In this document: positions 1-5,558 of the stretch, one piece after another
How the letters are laid out: each line of letters begins with the position of its first letter
Position numbering within the stretch: the stretch's first letter is position 1
Assembly (NCBI GenBank): GCA_016302705.1
Contig: JAEDNC010000040.1
Span: forward strand, 1 to 7,859
DNA: 7,859 nt
Direction of reading: 5' to 3'
DNA from: Bacilli bacterium
GTDB taxonomy: Bacteria; Bacillota_I; Bacilli_A; RFN20; CAG-826
Made by a program: the position numbers and the translations under genes
The notes under the pieces: generated by a model
The model's input: only the letters and a program-made list of their open reading frames with translations
What the model was told of the DNA's origin: nothing
The model's database searches: none

Positions 1-300
1 GCCAACCAAAGCGTTAACAACCATTTCAGCGTCTACCATAGTAATTAAATCTTCTAAATGGTTATCTTTTTCATTCAAGAAAGTAACATAAGGATATTTT
101 TTAGAATAATATTTAACTTTGGATTTATCTCTAAGATAAACATGAGTTACTTGTTTATGCTTCTTTAAGATATATGAGATACATCTAGTGCGATATCCAA
201 CTGAAAAACCACGAAGAGAGAAGTCTTGTGGGTTCTTTTCAATAACATCAATGGTTTGCTGACCAATTGATCCAGAAGCGCCTAGAAGTAAAATTTTCAT
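1..300 (-). CDS. dxr: 1-deoxy-D-xylulose 5-phosphate reductoisomerase, N-terminal 100 residues (runs off window)
   Basis: Seen: an open frame from an ATG at 300 continues to the window edge without a stop. It begins MKILLLGASGSIGQQTIDVI, with the dinucleotide-binding motif GASGSIG at residues 7-13, the hallmark of DXR. The remainder reads as a Rossmann fold, ending VVNALVG, which matches the conserved strand and loop that precede the linker in this family. Known: the enzyme converts DXP to 2-C-methyl-D-erythritol 4-phosphate with NADPH and a divalent metal, the committed step of the MEP isoprenoid pathway, in the cytosol. The metal-binding and catalytic domains lie outside the window. Context: the start codon lies 1 nt after the cdsA stop codon (TAG-T-ATG) and no Shine-Dalgarno is visible, so translation is probably coupled to cdsA. 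The dxr position after cdsA is the usual Firmicutes order. Its product pathway feeds UppS upstream. Confidence 0.95.
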   Translation of the reverse strand, partial: MKILLLGASGSIGQQTIDVIEKNPQDFSLRGFSVGYRTRCISYILKKHKQVTHVYLRDKSKVKYYSKKYPYVTFLNEKDNHLEDLITMVDAEMVVNALVG

Positions 301-301
301 A

Positions 302-1339
302 CTACACTAAGATATTGACCCAATCCATGCTGGTCATAACTGTGACAATGAAAACAGTGATAGAAGCAACAATAGAAGTAAAGATAATTGAATCTAATCT
401 ATCAAGAACTCCACCATGACCAGGAATGAGTTTTCCATAATCTTTAATTCCCCAATATCTCTTAATCGCAGAGAAGACAAAGTCTCCTAATGTCGCAAAA
501 AATGGAGTGAGAAATGAAAGAATTAAAATGTTATACCAATGTTCCTTATTAAAGGAATCAAGGAATGGCATATCACAAAAGGCAAAAATTAATCCAACTG
601 AGCTACAGACCAAGAAGGAAATAATAATTCCTCCAAAGAATCCTTCCCAAGTTTTATTTGGAGAAATTCTTTCGTTCATTTTTGTCTTTCCAAAAAGAAC
701 ACCAACGAAATATGCTCCTGTATCTGTCATAACTGCAGAAAGGAAGACAAAAAGAATTAATAAAGCAGGGATAATCGTTGTTTCAGGAGTAAAGGTCAGT
801 GACTTAATCGTTTGTAATCCTCTATTAACCATTGGAAAATAACGTAAATAGAATAAGCATTGGAAACCAAATCCTAACAAGATTCCCATAGTAATTAAGA
901 AGCTAGCGTCCACTACTGAGAAATCTTTATAGATAACTGTAAGCCAAAACATGAAAAAGAAACCAAGAACTACAGGAAGAATAGGTAATAATATTACTCC
1001 GTAATATGCATCAGGTCTATTAAAGGACGCTGAGTTTTTAACGATTTCTCTAAACATTGGCCAAAACGCTATTAAAGCAACAAAAATGACATAAACAATA
1101 TAAATGAACGCTGTTCTTTTTCCGGCGCATCCTAAAATCTCATAACATGCAAAGCAAAGAGCGAGAGACATAAGGATGAAATAGATCCAGTCTCCTAGGA
1201 TAATGGCAGGAACAACTAAACAAATCAAAACGACCGCTGAAATGATGCGGATAAGCATAGATTTTTTTGTTTTTGTTGTTAATTCATTATGATGTAATTC
1301 ATGTCTTTCATGATTAGCAACATTATTTTTCTTCATCAT
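302..1339 (-). CDS. cdsA: Phosphatidate cytidylyltransferase (CDP-diacylglycerol synthase)
   Basis: Known role: makes CDP-diacylglycerol from CTP and phosphatidic acid, the branch point for phosphatidylglycerol and cardiolipin, in the cytoplasmic membrane. Seen: 345 residues with about eight or nine hydrophobic segments (roughly 28-48, 50-68, 77-97, 115-137, 146-166, 188-206, 235-255, 270-288, 317-336). The family signature is complete at 290-316, with S290, K293, R294, K299, D300, the run PGHGG, then D313, R314 and D316. The other conserved block, DTGAYFVGVLFGK followed by SPNKTWEG, is at 206-233. Start choice: an in-frame TAA directly precedes the ATG at 1339, so no longer start exists. AGGAGG lies 13 nt upstream at 1353-1358. 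The gene overlaps uppS by 17 nt and its stop is 1 nt from dxr, implying coupled translation. Odd: it is longer than the usual 260-285 residues, with a polar N-terminus carrying four histidines at 10-17. Confidence 0.96.
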   Translation of the reverse strand: MMKKNNVANHERHELHHNELTTKTKKSMLIRIISAVVLICLVVPAIILGDWIYFILMSLALCFACYEILGCAGKRTAFIYIVYVIFVALIAFWPMFREIVKNSASFNRPDAYYGVILLPILPVVLGFFFMFWLTVIYKDFSVVDASFLITMGILLGFGFQCLFYLRYFPMVNRGLQTIKSLTFTPETTIIPALLILFVFLSAVMTDTGAYFVGVLFGKTKMNERISPNKTWEGFFGGIIISFLVCSSVGLIFAFCDMPFLDSFNKEHWYNILILSFLTPFFATLGDFVFSAIKRYWGIKDYGKLIPGHGGVLDRLDSIIFTSIVASITVFIVTVMTSMDWVNILV

Positions 1340-2048
1340 TTATCGTCCCAAACCTCCTATTCCTTGTGTAATATTCTTCAATGCATTTTCTAAATTCTTC
1401 TTTGGTAAAATCTGGCCATGGGATACTTGGGAATATGAATTCCGCATAAGCAAGTTGCCACGGGAGATAATTGCTAGTTCTAAGTTCACCACTAGTTCTC
1501 ACTAATAAGTCAACTGGCGGTAAGTCTTTCGTGTATAAGTAAGATTCAAATTTCTCTTCAGTTAAATCTTCAATATTCAGTTTCTTATCTTCGACATCTT
1601 GGGCAAATAATTTTGCAGCTCTTACTATTTCTGCTCTACCACCATAATTAAGGCAAATATTGAAATAGAAATTGCTAAATCCTTTTGTTTTCTCTATCGC
1701 ATCATTAATTGTCTTTTGAGTTTTCTTTGGCAAGCGAGAGATATCTCCACTGACAATGACGCGTGATTTATCTTTGATAATTCGGTTGATTTCTTTCTTG
1801 AAGAAGATATCCAAGTAATTGAATAGATGTTTAATTTCATCTTCTGGACGATTCCAGTTCTCAGTCGAAAAAGCATATAAGGACATAGCCTTAATACCTT
1901 GCGCTAAACATTCTTCGTATATTTCGATAATACGATCACATCCAGCTTTATGACCGAGGTGACGAGGAAGTCCTCTTCGTTTTGCCCAGCGTCCATTTCC
2001 GTCCATAATGAACGCAACATGTTTCAATTTAAATTCTTCTTTTTTCAT
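1323..2048 (-). CDS. uppS: Undecaprenyl diphosphate synthase (cis-prenyltransferase)
   Basis: Known role: condenses eight isopentenyl diphosphates onto farnesyl diphosphate to give C55 undecaprenyl diphosphate, the lipid carrier for peptidoglycan and other wall polymers, at the membrane surface. Seen: 241 residues, normal for the family. HVAFIMDGNGRWAKRRG (10-26) contains the catalytic Asp16 and the Gly-Asn-Gly-Arg phosphate site. His33, FSTENW (60-65), NYGGR (134-138), RTSGE (184-188), Arg190, Ser192 and Glu203 (second Mg-binding acid) are all present. Start choice: the frame stays open to 2189, inside frr, but the family N-terminus fits the ATG at 2048, a few residues before the conserved block. 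No clear Shine-Dalgarno precedes it; the 12 bases upstream are TCTTGGTATATT. A hairpin lies just upstream at 2075-2094. The 3' end overlaps cdsA by 17 nt. The enzyme uses isoprenoid units from the pathway that contains the downstream dxr. Confidence 0.95.
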   Translation of the reverse strand: MKKEEFKLKHVAFIMDGNGRWAKRRGLPRHLGHKAGCDRIIEIYEECLAQGIKAMSLYAFSTENWNRPEDEIKHLFNYLDIFFKKEINRIIKDKSRVIVSGDISRLPKKTQKTINDAIEKTKGFSNFYFNICLNYGGRAEIVRAAKLFAQDVEDKKLNIEDLTEEKFESYLYTKDLPPVDLLVRTSGELRTSNYLPWQLAYAEFIFPSIPWPDFTKEEFRKCIEEYYTRNRRFGTINDEEK

Positions 2049-2070
2049 AATATACCAAGATAAGTATACA

Positions 2071-2094
2071 ATAAAAGCGCGCCTAAGCGCACTT
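2071..2094 (-). terminator. GC-rich hairpin with short U-run between frr and uppS (intrinsic terminator or attenuator)
   Basis: Read on the minus strand, AAGTGCGC pairs with GCGCGCTT across the four-base loop TTAG (2075-2094). This gives an 8-bp stem with one G-U wobble, and TTATTG follows. It is the most GC-rich short stretch in an otherwise AT-rich gap, which argues for selected RNA structure. The U-run (UUUU, then AUU) is weak, so termination may be partial. It lies 48 nt after the frr stop and 26 nt before the uppS ATG, and could trim the pyrH-frr message or sit in the uppS leader. Confidence 0.5.
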
Positions 2095-2109
2095 ATTAAT
2101 GTTAGTTTT

Positions 2110-2138
2110 TTTCTAAAAGAAATTTGGTTTATTAACAA
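2110..2138 (-). promoter_or_regulatory. Weak candidate promoter for uppS-cdsA-dxr
   Basis: On the minus strand TTGTTA (2133-2138, four of six matches to the -35 consensus) and TAGAAA (2110-2115, four of six to the -10) are separated by exactly 17 nt, right after the frr stop. Initiation near 2103 would place the GC-rich hairpin in the uppS leader. In AT-rich DNA such matches occur by chance, so this is only a suggestion. Confidence 0.22.
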
Positions 2139-2142
2139 ATGG

Positions 2143-2688
2143 TTAGATTGCCATGATTTCTTTTTCTTTTTCAGCGAGGATATTATCAATATCTTTCACT
2201 GCATCATCAGTGACTTTTTGGATATCTTCTTGCGCTCTTTTGAGCATATCTTCTGGATAAGAATCATCAATCTTAACAACGTCCATATAATCTCTTCTGA
2301 CGTTTCTAACCGAGACTTTTGCATCTTCAGCGTAGCGATGAGCTTGCTTAACGATATCTTTTCTACGTTCTTCGGTTAAGGCAGGGATAATTAATCTAAT
2401 GCAAATACCTTCGTTGATTGGATTAATTCCTAAATCAGAGGCATTGATCGCAGAAACAATATTTTTAACATCATTCTTATCATAAGGCTTGATGAGAAGT
2501 TGTCTTGGTTCTGGGACTGTGATAGATGAAATTTGGTTGATTGGTGTCATACTTCCGTAATAATCAACTTCAATGCTATTAAGCATTGCTGGGGAAGCAC
2601 GTCCTGTTCTTAAAGTTGAAAGTGAGTTGCGATAACTTTCAATACATTTGTTCATCTTTTCTTTTGCTTCTAGTGCATAAACATCCAT
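2143..2688 (-). CDS. frr: Ribosome recycling factor
   Basis: Known role: with EF-G it splits post-termination ribosomes so that subunits can be reused; cytosolic and essential. Seen: 181 residues, close to the usual 185. Domain I, the long three-helix bundle, is shown by LRTGRASPAML (26-36) near the start, by PALTEERRKDI (102-112), and by AKVSVRNVRRDYMD (123-136) with the conserved Arg128, Arg131 and Arg132. Domain II lies between, at about 30-104. The C-terminus is a charged helix. Start choice: a TTG at 2712 gives eight extra residues, but the ATG at 2688 has an AGGAG 11 nt upstream (2700-2704) and matches the family N-terminus. The start lies 5 nt after the pyrH stop and the ribosome-binding site lies within the last pyrH codons, so the two are cotranscribed and probably coupled. 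pyrH-frr adjacency is widely conserved in bacteria. Confidence 0.97.
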   Translation of the reverse strand: MDVYALEAKEKMNKCIESYRNSLSTLRTGRASPAMLNSIEVDYYGSMTPINQISSITVPEPRQLLIKPYDKNDVKNIVSAINASDLGINPINEGICIRLIIPALTEERRKDIVKQAHRYAEDAKVSVRNVRRDYMDVVKIDDSYPEDMLKRAQEDIQKVTDDAVKDIDNILAEKEKEIMAI

Positions 2689-2693
2689 GTTTT

Positions 2694-3413
2694 TTATCTC
2701 TCCTTTTTGCAAATCGTTCCAACGTTTTGGCCTTTCGCCGCTTTTTGGAAGTTTTCTGTGTCTTGCATTGAAAACACTAAGATTTCAATGTCGGTTTTTT
2801 CAATGAGTTCAACCGCTGTTTGATCCATAATCTGGATATTCATATCCCTCATTTCTTTATAGGTAATTTCAGGATAGAATTTTGCATCAGCGTAAACTGT
2901 TGGATCTTTATCATAGACACCTTTAACACCATTTTTGGCCATTAAAATAGCATCACAATCAGTTTCAATAGCTCTTAAGGTCGCTGCGGTGTCTGTGGTG
3001 AAGAACGGTTTTCCAGTTCCACCAGCAAGGAAACATACTTTTCCTTGAGATAAGTCACTTTTAACTTTATCAGCATCGTAAGCAATTGTCACTTCTTTAA
3101 TTTCAGGAATTGCACTATATACGAGTGAAGGAACTCCAATTTTTTTAAGAGCACTACTCATAGCAACGGCGTTAATCACAGTGCCAAGCATGCCCATAAA
3201 ATCAGCAGGAACTCTTTCAATTCCGATCTTTTCAGCAACTTTACCACGCCAAATATTTCCAGCGCCGATAACAATTGCTACTTCCATTCCATCATCATGA
3301 AGAATTTTAATTTTTTCACAAATAGAACGAAGAGATTCGACATCAATGATGTTACTTGAATCCTTAATTCCGAGTGCTTCACCTGATAATTTTAGTAAGA
3401 CTCTTTTATACAT
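2694..3413 (-). CDS. pyrH: UMP kinase (uridylate kinase, amino-acid-kinase fold)
   Basis: Known role: phosphorylates UMP to UDP with ATP, feeding RNA, pyrimidine deoxynucleotide and UDP-sugar synthesis; the bacterial enzyme is hexameric and regulated by GTP and UTP. Seen: 239 residues, the normal length. KRVLLKLSGEALG (3-15) supplies Lys8 and the phosphate-binding loop. IGAGNIWRG (50-58), ADFMGMLGTVINA (70-82) with Asp71 in the UMP site, GGTGKPFFTTDTAA (131-144), and AKNGVKGVYDKDP (159-171) of the ATP site follow in family order. Start choice: the frame runs upstream to 3452, into the terminator, but the ATG at 3413 has AAGGAG 7 nt away (3421-3426) and matches the family. The gene follows tsf after 62 nt that contain a strong terminator, so its transcription needs readthrough or an internal promoter, which I do not see in the gap. 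The stop codon is 5 nt before frr. Confidence 0.97.
   Translation of the reverse strand: MYKRVLLKLSGEALGIKDSSNIIDVESLRSICEKIKILHDDGMEVAIVIGAGNIWRGKVAEKIGIERVPADFMGMLGTVINAVAMSSALKKIGVPSLVYSAIPEIKEVTIAYDADKVKSDLSQGKVCFLAGGTGKPFFTTDTAATLRAIETDCDAILMAKNGVKGVYDKDPTVYADAKFYPEITYKEMRDMNIQIMDQTAVELIEKTDIEILVFSMQDTENFQKAAKGQNVGTICKKER
2698..2705 (-). promoter_or_regulatory. Shine-Dalgarno of frr, inside the end of pyrH
   Basis: AAGGAGAG on the minus strand, with its AGGAG core at 2700-2704, is 11 nt from the ATG at 2688. It overlaps the last sense codons of pyrH. It decides the frr start in favour of 2688, because it lies within the eight codons that would be added by the TTG at 2712. Confidence 0.8.
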
Positions 3414-3420
3414 AATTCGT

Positions 3421-3426
3421 CTCCTT
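3421..3426 (-). promoter_or_regulatory. Shine-Dalgarno of pyrH
   Basis: AAGGAG on the minus strand lies 7 nt before the ATG at 3413. It fixes the pyrH start there and excludes the 13 extra codons up to 3452, which would otherwise encode the terminator hairpin. Confidence 0.85.
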
Positions 3427-3436
3427 GTTTTCTTGT

Positions 3437-3463
3437 AAAAAAAGAAACACAAAATGTGTTTCT
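3437..3463 (-). terminator. Rho-independent terminator after tsf
   Basis: On the minus strand AGAAACACA and TGTGTTTCT form a perfect 9-bp stem around TTT (or 8 bp with a five-base loop) at 3443-3463. The last stem T continues into six more T (3437-3442), giving a seven-base U-run. The hairpin begins 12 nt after the tsf stop and ends 23 nt before the pyrH ATG. The opposite strand also carries a T-rich stretch after the hairpin, but no plus-strand gene is present to use it. It most likely ends much of the rpsB-tsf transcript and lowers flow into pyrH. Confidence 0.88.
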
Positions 3464-3475
3464 ATTTTTGATTTG

Positions 3476-4342
3476 TTATTTTGCTTGGCTCATGACTTCA
3501 CTAGCAAAGTCATCTTTTCTCTTTTCAATACCTTCACCAACTTGGTAACGGACAAATGTTAAAACCTTTACGCCTTTTTCTTTTAAGAATTGGCCAACAG
3601 TTTTGCTATCGTCCATTAAGAATGGTTGAGCTTCAAGAGTCATTTCAGCAAAGTATTTGTTGATTTTGCCTTCGAGAATCTTTTCTAAGACTGGAGCTGG
3701 TTTATTAGCGAGTTTTTCATCGTTTTTAGCAGCTTCTTTTTGGACTTGCATTTCGTGTTCTCTAACATCAGCAGGAACATCTTCAACAGTTGAATATTGA
3801 GGGTTGTTTGCAGCGATGTGCATGGAGATTTGCTTTGCAAGTTCATCATCACCACCGCTTAAAGAAACAGCGACAGCGATTTTTCCACCCATATGGATAT
3901 AACTACCGATAACGTTGTTATCTTGTGGGATGATTATGAATCTTCTTAAATCAAATTTTTCACCCATCTTGACTGTAGCATCAGCGAATAAATCTGTGGT
4001 GAGTGCTTTAGCAGCTTCAACATCTTTTGGTTCATTCTTTAGAATAACGTTAGCAATAGCGTTAACGAATTCATGGAATGCATCGCCTTTAGCAACGAAG
4101 TCTGTTTCACAGTTAACTTCTAAAACAACAGTCTTGCCACATTTTGGGCATCTCACTGCTAAGGCCAAGCCTTCTGCAGCAATACGGTCTGCTTTTTTAG
4201 CAGCTTTGGCAATGCCTTTTTCTCTTAACCAGTCACATGCCTTATCGACATCATTTTCACAAGCTTCGAGTGCAGCTTTACAATCGTTTAATCCAGCACC
4301 GGTTCTATCACGGAGATCTTTGATTAACTTAATATCGGCCAT
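3476..4342 (-). CDS. tsf: Translation elongation factor Ts
   Basis: Known role: the guanine-nucleotide exchange factor that releases GDP from EF-Tu in the cytosol. Seen: 288 residues, normal for the full bacterial form. An N-terminal UBA-like domain (about 4-55) carries LRDRTGAGLNDCKAALE (10-26) and WLREKGIAKAAKKA (38-51). The EF-Tu contact motif follows as NCETDFVAK (77-85), with Asp81 and Phe82 corresponding to the pair that displaces the Mg/GDP site. The two core subdomains and a C-terminal helical part ending VRYQVGEGIEKRKDDFASEV (265-284) complete it. Start: the ATG at 4342 has AGGAG 8 nt upstream (4351-4355), embedded in the last rpsB codons, and lies 2 nt after the rpsB stop. Translation is likely coupled. 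Odd: residues 65-68 are CPKC followed by GK, in the short turn before the EF-Tu contact motif, where E. coli has no cysteine pair. A strong terminator follows the gene. Confidence 0.97.
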   Translation of the reverse strand: MADIKLIKDLRDRTGAGLNDCKAALEACENDVDKACDWLREKGIAKAAKKADRIAAEGLALAVRCPKCGKTVVLEVNCETDFVAKGDAFHEFVNAIANVILKNEPKDVEAAKALTTDLFADATVKMGEKFDLRRFIIIPQDNNVIGSYIHMGGKIAVAVSLSGGDDELAKQISMHIAANNPQYSTVEDVPADVREHEMQVQKEAAKNDEKLANKPAPVLEKILEGKINKYFAEMTLEAQPFLMDDSKTVGQFLKEKGVKVLTFVRYQVGEGIEKRKDDFASEVMSQAK

Positions 4343-4344
4343 AA

Positions 4345-5412
4345 TTATTTCTCCTCTGGTTTTGGTTCGGTTTTTTTGGCAGGTTTTTTTGCTGCTGGTT
4401 TTTTAGCAGCAACTGATTTTTCTTCTTTCTTTAATTCAGCTTCTTCAGCGGCAACAGCAGCGGCCTTATCGTGGCTTGCTTGACGTAAAGCTTGTTCTCT
4501 TTCATAAGCTTCTTGTCTTGCGGCTCTTTCAGCACGAATCCTTGCTAATTTTTCAGCATTTTCTCTATCTGTTTGTTTGATGACTTCTTTCATAGTGACA
4601 TCTTCACCTTCGTCTTTTGTGTAAGCGACGACTGGTAAGCCACCTTTGCTTTCAACAATAGCATCAGCGATAACCGCTAAGATCAAGCTAACGCTTCTTA
4701 TTGCATCATCATTCGCTGGAATGACGTAGTCGACTAAATCTGGATTACTGTTTGTATCGATAATACCAAAGATTGGGACTCCGAGTTTTCTAGCTTCTGC
4801 AACAGCGTTGTGTTCGAGATTTGGATCGATGACAAAGAGTGCATTTGGGATCTTTCTCATCTCTTTAATACCTTCTAAGTTCTTAGAAAGTTTTTCTTTT
4901 TCTTTTCTTAATTGAGCAGCTTCAACTTTTGGTAATAAGTCGAGTTCGCCTTCTTCTTCTCTTCTTTCAAGTTCTTTTAAGAATCTGATACGTCCTTGAA
5001 TGGTCTTGAAGTTGGTGAGTGTACCACCTAACCAACGGTTGGTGATGTAGAAGCTTCCGGAACGTAATGCTTCAGCTTCAACTGCTTCTTTACATTGTTT
5101 CTTTGTTCCAACAAAGAGAACTTTACCGCCATTATCGACGATTTCTTTCATTGCTTTATAAGCAACGATGATTAAGTCTACAGTCTTTTGTAAATCGATG
5201 ATGTAGACACCGTTACGAGCACCATAGATGTATTTCTTCATCTTTGGGTTCCAACGTCTTGTTTGATGACCAAAGTGTGCACCAGCTTCTAAAAGCTTTT
5301 TCATGGTGATAATTGGTGCATCAGGATCATGCATAACTGCTTCCATTGTGGCTGGAGCAGCTGCTTCTACTACTTTTTCTTCAGCAGCGACAACTTTTGT
5401 TTCTTCGCTCAT
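4345..5412 (-). CDS. rpsB: 30S ribosomal protein S2, long form with N- and C-terminal extensions
   Basis: Known role: uS2 binds 16S rRNA between the head and body of the small subunit, late in assembly, and helps recruit S1 or position mRNA. Seen: 355 residues, against about 240-255 in typical bacteria. The S2 core is at about 37-255: MKKLLEAGAHFGHQTRRWNP (37-56), VLFVGTKKQ (98-106), NRWLGGTLTNF (125-135), PNALFVIDP (189-197), GVPIFGIIDTNSNP (211-224) and ANDDAIRSV (233-241). Before it lie 36 acidic, Ala/Glu-rich residues. After it lie about 100 residues: a charged stretch likely to be helical or coiled coil (275-330), then a Lys/Ala/Pro tail (331-355). Start choice: ATG at 5412 has AAGGAGG 6 nt upstream; starting at the core Met37 would leave no such site. 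It heads the rpsB-tsf operon behind a promoter and structured leader. The extensions are in frame with no frameshift. Confidence 0.97.
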   Translation of the reverse strand: MSEETKVVAAEEKVVEAAAPATMEAVMHDPDAPIITMKKLLEAGAHFGHQTRRWNPKMKKYIYGARNGVYIIDLQKTVDLIIVAYKAMKEIVDNGGKVLFVGTKKQCKEAVEAEALRSGSFYITNRWLGGTLTNFKTIQGRIRFLKELERREEEGELDLLPKVEAAQLRKEKEKLSKNLEGIKEMRKIPNALFVIDPNLEHNAVAEARKLGVPIFGIIDTNSNPDLVDYVIPANDDAIRSVSLILAVIADAIVESKGGLPVVAYTKDEGEDVTMKEVIKQTDRENAEKLARIRAERAARQEAYEREQALRQASHDKAAAVAAEEAELKKEEKSVAAKKPAAKKPAKKTEPKPEEK

Positions 5413-5418
5413 TTTGAG

Positions 5419-5425
5419 CCTCCTT
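5419..5425 (-). promoter_or_regulatory. Strong Shine-Dalgarno of rpsB
   Basis: AAGGAGG on the minus strand, 6 nt before the ATG at 5412. It settles the start upstream of the conserved S2 core and so shows that the N-terminal extension is translated. A second GGAGG lies at 5434-5438 with no start codon at a usable distance; it may be a ribosome standby site or chance. Confidence 0.88.
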
Positions 5426-5450
5426 ATGTTTTTGCCTCCACCGCTTCTAA

Positions 5451-5484
5451 CAACCACCCTCGCTAAAGCGAGACAATGGGGTTG
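5451..5484 (-). promoter_or_regulatory. Stem-loop in the rpsB leader, candidate autoregulatory element
   Basis: On the minus strand CAACCCC (5478-5484) can pair with GGTGGTTG (5451-5458, one bulged T). Inside it, CTCGC and GCGAG pair around TTTA (5459-5472), with a five-base bulge ATTGT on one side. The whole is about 12 bp in a leader of about 107 nt and ends 26 nt before the Shine-Dalgarno. It lacks a U-run, so it is not a terminator. Known: S2 represses its own operon in E. coli through the rpsB leader. Whether this hairpin serves that role here is inference. Confidence 0.45.
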
Positions 5485-5503
5485 AATCCACGATGTGTGT
5501 AGT

Positions 5504-5519
5504 CTGTATATGTATACAG
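5504..5519 (-). repeat. 16-bp perfect inverted repeat at the predicted rpsB start site
   Basis: CTGTATA, CA and TATACAG form a perfect palindrome with a two-base centre. It lies just downstream of the -10 box, at the expected transcription start (about 5519-5520). As RNA it would be a 5'-terminal hairpin (6 bp, four-base loop) that could protect the message from decay. As DNA it could be an operator for a dimeric repressor. The sequence does not decide between these. Confidence 0.45.
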
Positions 5520-5526
5520 CGTGTTA

Positions 5527-5555
5527 ATCATACCAAAATACGATATGTTCAACAA
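5527..5555 (-). promoter_or_regulatory. Promoter of the rpsB-tsf operon (extended -10)
   Basis: On the minus strand TATGAT (5527-5532, five of six matches to the -10 consensus) is preceded directly by TGG (5533-5535), the extended -10 element. TTGTTG (5550-5555) sits 17 nt upstream as a weak -35. An overlapping TTGAAC (5547-5552) matches the -35 better but leaves only 14 nt of spacer. Initiation is expected near 5519-5520. It lies in the only long gap of the window, directly before a highly expressed gene pair. Confidence 0.7.
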
Positions 5556-5558
5556 GAG

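Noticed and set aside
507..842. Plus-strand open frame of 111 codons inside cdsA
   Set aside because: It lies wholly opposite a clear CdsA frame with an intact signature, and its translation resembles no family I recognise.
2063..2068. TATACT, a -10-like hexamer just before uppS
   Set aside because: It would start RNA about 8 nt before the ATG, and no -35 lies 16-18 nt upstream; the position there is the GC-rich hairpin.
2049..2189. Longer uppS start that would add 47 residues and overlap frr
   Set aside because: The extra part is basic and unlike any UppS N-terminus, it runs through the hairpin, and the ATG at 2048 fits the family.
2008..2379. Plus-strand open frame across frr and uppS
   Set aside because: Phenylalanine-rich translation that results from reading the complement of lysine-rich coding sequence; it overlaps two well-supported genes.
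3915..4406. Plus-strand open frame of 163 codons opposite tsf and the end of rpsB
   Set aside because: Low-complexity Ala/Ser/Leu translation opposite a well-conserved EF-Ts; no ribosome-binding site or family features.
4345..4440. Short DNA repeats in the rpsB tail as a repeat element
   Set aside because: They are repeated Lys/Ala/Pro codons within the open reading frame, not an independent repeat.
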